Shown in pieces: positions 60,301-64,000 of a stretch of 64,000 nt of DNA. Numbering within the stretch: position 1 is the stretch's first letter; every line of letters begins with the position of its first letter. This stretch comes from Schizochytrium sp. TIO01. Its lineage: Eukaryota; Sar; Bigyra; Thraustochytrida; Thraustochytriidae. The position numbers were made by a program, and so were the translations under genes. The notes beneath the pieces were generated by a model. The model did no database searches. It was given only the letters and a program-made list of their open reading frames with translations, and was not told where the DNA came from. The stretch spans positions 804,600 to 868,599 of the forward strand of contig SMSO01000031.1 of the NCBI GenBank assembly GCA_004764695.1, given 5' to 3'.

Positions 60301-61032
60301 CGCACCAGGAGGTACTACAGACGGATCCCTTTCCCTCGCCCTTGATGATATTTGTGAAGCCACGTTCCGTTGTGCAGAGACAGACAAATTATACGTATAC
60401 GACCAATAGAATGCCCTTGAAAGGTCTACAAGCTTAAAGAGAGACTTAAACTCCTCCTCCATAGCCGTTATAGGGTCCTGTGCTCCAGAAAATAGCGACC
60501 AGGCCGATCTTCTCGCCGGTGCTCCTACACTTGCGTCAATTGCTGCTTCGTCAAAAAGAGGCACAAGTTGAGAACCCTTCGCCGCATAGATGACATGTTC
60601 GTCTAGTTGGCCTTCCTCAGCTCTGTTCGCAATGAGCACGAGGTAATAACCTTTCACAAATTTGATCACTCCTGCAATTGCTACCGCATCCATAATTCTA
60701 TTCAAGCCCCCTGTGCGTCGATTTCCCTCAGCAAGTCTTCTAAGGGCACTCTCAAGCTCCTTTGCTGTGTACAAGCTCGGATCCTCGTACACACAGTCCC
60801 TAAATTTCCTTGACTCAGACATCATCGTTCGAGCTTTCTCAAATCTGAGCAGACGATATCTTTCCGCGCTTTCTCCTGTTGCTGACGACCTCGTGAAAAC
60901 CTCATCCCTGCCCTCCAAAGATGCCGCAAATCCTCTTCCTGCTGAGCTTAGGAGGCAGGTGCCCACCACATAAACATAGTCCTTCGCATCATACACGCGA
61001 ACGTGACTGATCTTGGCGCGATGCAGGTCCAT
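57349..61032 (-). CDS. FIG4: FIG4/SAC3-type phosphoinositide 5-phosphatase (Sac domain), with large acidic insertion
   Basis: Lipid phosphatase of 1227 residues. FIG4 enzymes turn over PI(3,5)P2 on endolysosomal membranes, together with VAC14 and the Fab1/PIKfyve kinase. Sac-domain hallmarks are visible: GVIKFVKGYYLVLIANR (about 130), FYWSYTYNLS, RRSRYYAGTRYLKRGVNDDG (about 307-327), YVQMRGSIPTFW and the CX5R(T) catalytic loop NCIDCLDRTN with Cys760 and Arg766. Downstream QYGGSDAHR and RYYSNAFTDHAKQDAINVFLGLY match FIG4 rather than SAC1. Human FIG4 is about 907 residues; the excess comes from an Asp/Glu/Ser-rich insertion at about 575-748, just before the catalytic loop, and from a long C-terminal tail. 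The start is the first ATG (61032); the frame is open seven codons further up without ATG. Intronless. Catalytic residues appear intact. Confidence 0.95.
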   Translation of the reverse strand: MDLHRAKISHVRVYDAKDYVYVVGTCLLSSAGRGFAASLEGRDEVFTRSSATGESAERYRLLRFEKARTMMSESRKFRDCVYEDPSLYTAKELESALRRLAEGNRRTGGLNRIMDAVAIAGVIKFVKGYYLVLIANRAEEGQLDEHVIYAAKGSQLVPLFDEAAIDASVGAPARRSAWSLFSGAQDPITAMEEEFKSLFKLVDLSRAFYWSYTYNLSVSAQRNVASQISSRARERDPSVVPPGAANAIGEDNLFVWNEYLARPLLDALKTSPRSVFLSPWTVALVHGSFKQQRCSILSRSLTLTLVARRSRYYAGTRYLKRGVNDDGYVANDVEIEQIVQDHMLLPTDPGGVSAYVQMRGSIPTFWSQETSVAMPKPPIKRQRFDPWYNATRKHFMDLINRYGDSIIILNLVKQTEKRKRETIVGSDFKHAIEVLNSTLPTSKAIEYCAVDFTRLSKVDPSSLLRALDTVAKQAIRETSFFMAPTKALRFTEVHNSAPAWLAKSHRELRADMRNPESYPFGGQRRKAISQDIESQRLPLRWSSRLAKFVPMRLNTALKLHSGQPTQLTRELSRDNIQQFSRESSFARSINLAVLADTSSINATRDDEDDDFARNSSATENENADDVESTTGTDAGGKARSMIGADDETGGDLGSDHEANFLHANEGPSSDAGGSAGHGLDTDQIDPEDKSPGIGIDDDEEDEDEDEEELGFTDLVEAQPPVTPAYPSSPARTPRTPTGADSRDTNAKTGRIQHGVLRTNCIDCLDRTNLAQFLIGLHVINEQLIALGILSIGERVTTDTPIAAVLMEMYEELGDRIAMQYGGSDAHRKSGKLVSSGSTSTRQQAFYTSLKRYYSNAFTDHAKQDAINVFLGLYRPEHHKRQRENADGTGDFYLHNRGVTYRPNFSLRPRVLELGQWWSKPLSSFAERVMTPLRALGAHPYELLSPNTPDQDLSDRGRDGGLASFDALFAKPYFKPRDLVSPNDLIPLSFTPGLSSAQLITPPSGGVLSKFDKDGQKDISRRHARLRRAPFSSETVVSSSSSATRNTVSPEMRARLFPTRSANNVLRSGDDVLLEDESEDAEDNDSHDSSISLEPSMSAAEALLDPSLGVFVGDLDVVSQAYVRQAEDPFSLYEHPSSACMWRSELGRASALDPQPWISMTTESYGDAWNRRSHEREYRDALSEQQIHENDGWGMRRLQAYSGSTSVIMSGMYKGYPRSVTAAVLELK

Positions 61033-62051
61033 GTCGAGCCGAGATCCTCGCAAATTTTAGTGCCAGGCCGCTCAGGGCGGTGCCCAGGCACTGAAAATCT
61101 GTCTCCGAGGCCTCGTGGACGCTACCTCGTCCAAAGCTCCAGCCCCGAGGATCAATCGCAATGCGATTTACACGAGGCTTTGGTGTCACGACGACTGAAG
61201 GAAATCTTCTTCTTACGAAATATGATTTTTTCTTTTTCTTCCTTTCTCTTCGATGGTAATAGTTACTTTCAAGAAGAATAACCAAACTCCAAATCCAAAA
61301 CTCTGTTCTCTTTCCGAGCAATCGTCGGACTTATCAATTGAATTGGCCACCATTGAGGCTCTGTATCATGCATACTGACCTGCCCACGCATTCGACCCTG
61401 TTGGTTTTGCAATCATGCGTATATCCGTCTATCATGTTCTCTTTCTGGTTCACATACTCTTAGAACTTCGGGAGGGATGACCGGGTTCTTTGGAATGTAT
61501 GTTGATCAAACAGGCCCACCATCCAGTGAACGAAGTTACCACGTAAACAAAAACAACCATGACCACACCAGTGCCACGACACTCTGCATTTGGGTTTGCC
61601 TGCGTCGGCCTATTCCGCATCCCTTTTGCATTCTACTCGCATATTTATACATGTCTTCGCGATGCGTATTCGCGTTTCGCTCATCTAAACCGTGCATCTT
61701 TTATTTTATTCTTTTTAAATTAAAGATTTAAATTAATATAACTCCTAAATACCTTTTTTGTATGCAATGAAGAAGGCTGAAAATTCAATCAAGGGAAATC
61801 ATGGTACGCCTCTACTGTAGAGTATAGACATAGTAAGTCAAGTATACTAAATATTTAACTATTAATTACAGTCAGTTATAGAGAATAGTTTAATTGCGGA
61901 CAGACGAGAAACAGTAAATCGGATTGAGGTCTTCGAAAGTCGATTCATTCGATCAATCTCACTCCAAACTGTGATTGAGAGCTCAGGCTGGTGCCAGACC
62001 TCTCTCCTGTGGCAGCGTCTACGCCTTTGATTATTGTGGACCTAGGCGCAG
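61033..62051. promoter_or_regulatory. divergent intergenic region
   Basis: About 1 kb between the starts of FIG4 (-) and the membrane-protein gene (+). AT-rich in its middle (61.69-61.9 kb). No named element was identified, and short open frames here are not convincing. Confidence 0.55.
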
Positions 62052-63194
62052 ATGCCTTCGCCCACGGGTGGCGTCCGTGTGAACATGGCGCGTTTGGTCT
62101 TCGGAATGTTATGGGCGGTCGTACTCATGACGCTCTACAGCGTCTACACTGGCACCATCCACCTTGAAGCGCTGTCGGAGCGAATCCGTGGTACGAATCT
62201 TCTCACCACATTGACCATTGAGTCCTCCTCGGGTATGTCTTCTCAGGATACCTTGGAGAGGCCCGCCAAAGAAGTTTTGGAGGCCTCAATGTCAAACAAG
62301 GTTGAGCCCATGTTTCCCAAAGCTACGTATTCTGCCTCAAATTCCGCAAATTCTGCAGCTCAAAAGGTCGATGACGATGAGATTCTTCTCTCCGAAGACA
62401 AGGATGCTCTTTACGACGAGGATTCGTCTTCCGCAAACTCATCCAAGTATGATGTGGACGAGGTTGATGTTGAAAAGGAAAATGTTGATGTCGATGATGA
62501 TGACGGTGAGGTTTCGCAGATTATGGCAGAGCATATGAGGGGAAATACCAATGGTCGTGCACCCTATGGAGTTGATGCTTCAAGAGAGTCTCTGCAGAAG
62601 GTGTTACTGAATGAGCTTGTAGCCCCAAACCAAGAAATGGTCAGGGTTCCTGTGGAGACGCAGGATCTTAAGACAAAAAAATTGCTCACAGTGTTGCCCT
62701 CTTACATGGTCACCGGATATGCCTTAGACGTCAGGTCAGCTCCGAGCTTCAGTGCGCCAGCTACTGGTCGCATTGTGCACAAGGGTGAGTATGTCGTTGG
62801 TGCACGCGTTTGGAAGAAGGAATATGTCTCGTGGCTAGAGATGTCGCCAAACGAGTTTTTGCCGTTATTCGTAAACCCGAACACAATCAACTTCAAGAAG
62901 GTCGCGGTTCCTTATCTTAAGCTCAACTCTATCAAGGCATTCAATGAGCGGGCACTCGAGCCATTGCAGGACTGCACACTGGAGGTGTCAACAACTAAAA
63001 TCAACTCGTGCAGGAGAGACAACGAGTTGCGCCAGGAAATCAATCGCATTATTGAAAGCTATGATGTAGTCGACTACGCGCCCAAGACATTAGGTGCCAC
63101 ACGGGGCGGCGAAGAGGAGAAACGCATCCTCAATGTCATTGAGAGTCTCTTTGAAGCCAATGCGCCTTACAAATTTCCTAAACTTGAACTGTAG
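62052..63194 (+). CDS. single-pass membrane protein with acidic stalk and possible SH3-like domain
   Basis: A 380-residue protein of unknown function. A hydrophobic segment at about residues 13-36 (LVFGMLWAVVLMTLYSVYTG) with no clear cleavage site suggests a signal-anchor, so the rest would lie in the secretory lumen or outside the cell. Residues about 100-160 are very acidic (runs of Asp/Glu). Residues about 214-275, including GYALDVRSAPSFSAPATGRI and a GEYV-(V)GA stretch, have the look of a bacterial-type SH3 (SH3b) fold: 'VRSAPS' then alternating strands. This is only a resemblance. The C-terminal part has paired Cys residues (DCTLEV, NSCRRD) that could form a disulfide. The start is a true ATG and no introns are needed. 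Divergent from FIG4. Confidence 0.8.
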   Translation: MPSPTGGVRVNMARLVFGMLWAVVLMTLYSVYTGTIHLEALSERIRGTNLLTTLTIESSSGMSSQDTLERPAKEVLEASMSNKVEPMFPKATYSASNSANSAAQKVDDDEILLSEDKDALYDEDSSSANSSKYDVDEVDVEKENVDVDDDDGEVSQIMAEHMRGNTNGRAPYGVDASRESLQKVLLNELVAPNQEMVRVPVETQDLKTKKLLTVLPSYMVTGYALDVRSAPSFSAPATGRIVHKGEYVVGARVWKKEYVSWLEMSPNEFLPLFVNPNTINFKKVAVPYLKLNSIKAFNERALEPLQDCTLEVSTTKINSCRRDNELRQEINRIIESYDVVDYAPKTLGATRGGEEEKRILNVIESLFEANAPYKFPKLEL

Positions 63195-63858
63195 AACGCC
63201 TCCGAAAATATATTTGCTAGCTAGCGGCCAAATCGATCAACCAGTCCACATGCGGTTTAGCCACACAAACACCAATACATGCTATTACTACTTTCCGGTA
63301 CCACTACTTTTTATCTTTCCACACATCTCTTAAATTTTAATCGCCTAGACTATACATGTTTTTAACTGATTGTCCAAGTAAGCTGGGCACTTTGACATTC
63401 TAAAAATGAAGAATAATCAAAGTAAATGAAAAAATCTTTAAAACCAAGTTTCTCGTAGAGACATGGCACATGGTCTACTGTAACTTAATACCACGTCTGC
63501 GAATTTAGTTTAGTACGTCTGCAAAGACACAGCATGTAAGAACAAAATATACTTAAATGAAGATGGCGCTAGAAATATAATTCACTCATTCAGTTTTAAA
63601 AGTATTCTTTTTTTCATCCAATCTGGGTTGGGCGGAAGCGCATTCGATGATAACATTCACGGACGAGAAAATAAACTGATGAGCAAAAATTGACCCTCAA
63701 AGAAAGAAACATAAGAAGAACAAGCAAGGAGCTGCGCAAAATCGTTCAATCTAGATGCTTGTAGAGAAGGAATACGCAGGTCATATTGGCATGTCTACCT
63801 CGAATAGACTTGCTGGAAACGCTTAGAAAAGCCTACTTCACTATGTCAGACAGTTAAC
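63195..63858. other. convergent 3' intergenic region
   Basis: AT-rich 3' flank shared by the membrane-protein gene and the partial gene at the right edge. AATAAA-like signal at about 63668. No gene seen. Confidence 0.6.
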
Positions 63859-64000
63859 TTATTTCTTTTGGGCATGCTCCTCAGCGGCCTCCTTTTCAAG
63901 CTTGCTGAGAATGTGGTCCATCTTGTGACGGAGAATGGGTTGTCCTCGAGGCGTTTTGCGGGTAAGCTTGCGTTTCAGAGACTTGCGCTCTTGGCGTTTG
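63859..64000 (-). CDS. C-terminal part of a basic protein, possibly an Fyv7/CCDC59-type rRNA-processing factor
   Basis: On the minus strand an open frame enters from the right edge and stops at TAA (63859-63861), giving 46 residues. They are strongly basic, then helical: KRKLTRKTPRGQP followed by KMDHILSKLEKEAAEE. A 'T-(K/R)-GQP' motif followed by a short amphipathic helix at the extreme C-terminus recalls my memory of the nucleolar Fyv7/CCDC59 (rRNA_processing) family. The match is short and from memory, so it is only a suggestion. That it is coding is more secure than its identity. The start lies outside the window. Confidence 0.55.
   Translation of the reverse strand, partial: KRQERKSLKRKLTRKTPRGQPILRHKMDHILSKLEKEAAEEHAQKK

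Noticed and set aside
1-64000. tRNA, rRNA, snRNA and CRISPR signatures
   Set aside because: No B-box with a foldable cloverleaf, no rRNA core motif and no spaced direct repeats were found by eye. tRNAscan-SE and Infernal would be decisive.

Overview
This is eukaryotic nuclear DNA from a protist that appears to build a motile cilium. The window carries PACRG, a protein of the axonemal doublet, and a SPATA4/SPEF1-type calponin-homology protein. PACRG is interrupted by two canonical GT-AG introns. A tandem CxxxxC-x10-CxxH zinc-finger protein of the kind often labelled 'WRKY19-like' in stramenopiles, together with long and mostly intronless genes, suggests a stramenopile. A thraustochytrid/labyrinthulomycete would fit, but this is inference and no marker gene settles it.

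The window has two very different halves. Positions 1 to about 38.4 kb contain no open reading frame that I recognise as a protein. This part is a mosaic of moderately GC-rich sequence, short very AT-rich islands, and many tetranucleotide microsatellites (ATTC, CCTA, GTTT, CTCG, GCTT, GATT, GACT, TATG). A ten-base motif, AATAAAATAC, recurs at least nine times on both strands, several times as inverted pairs. A few stretches look like short coding exons with good splice sites (best case 7383-7844). This half may therefore hide intron-rich genes, or it may be a true gene desert or a centromere-like region.

Positions 38.7 to 64 kb are gene-dense. Eight genes alternate strictly in strand: zinc-finger/poly-Q regulator (+), multi-WW/IQ protein (-), RRM RNA-binding protein (+), PACRG (-), CH-domain plus helical-repeat ciliary protein (+), FIG4/SAC3 phosphoinositide phosphatase (-), single-pass membrane protein (+), and a partial gene that may be an Fyv7/CCDC59-type rRNA-processing factor (-). 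Every neighbouring pair is therefore head-to-head or tail-to-tail. PACRG and the CH-domain protein share one 1.2 kb divergent intergenic region and both point to the axoneme.

Two genes (zinc finger and CH protein) are each broken by a single +1 frame change close to a low-complexity tract: a CAG/CAA run and an A8 run. Their downstream frames clearly continue the same proteins. Sequencing or assembly indels are the simplest explanation, but real variants are possible. For four genes the open frame extends upstream of the first ATG. I placed starts at the first in-frame ATG and did not use TTG or GTG.
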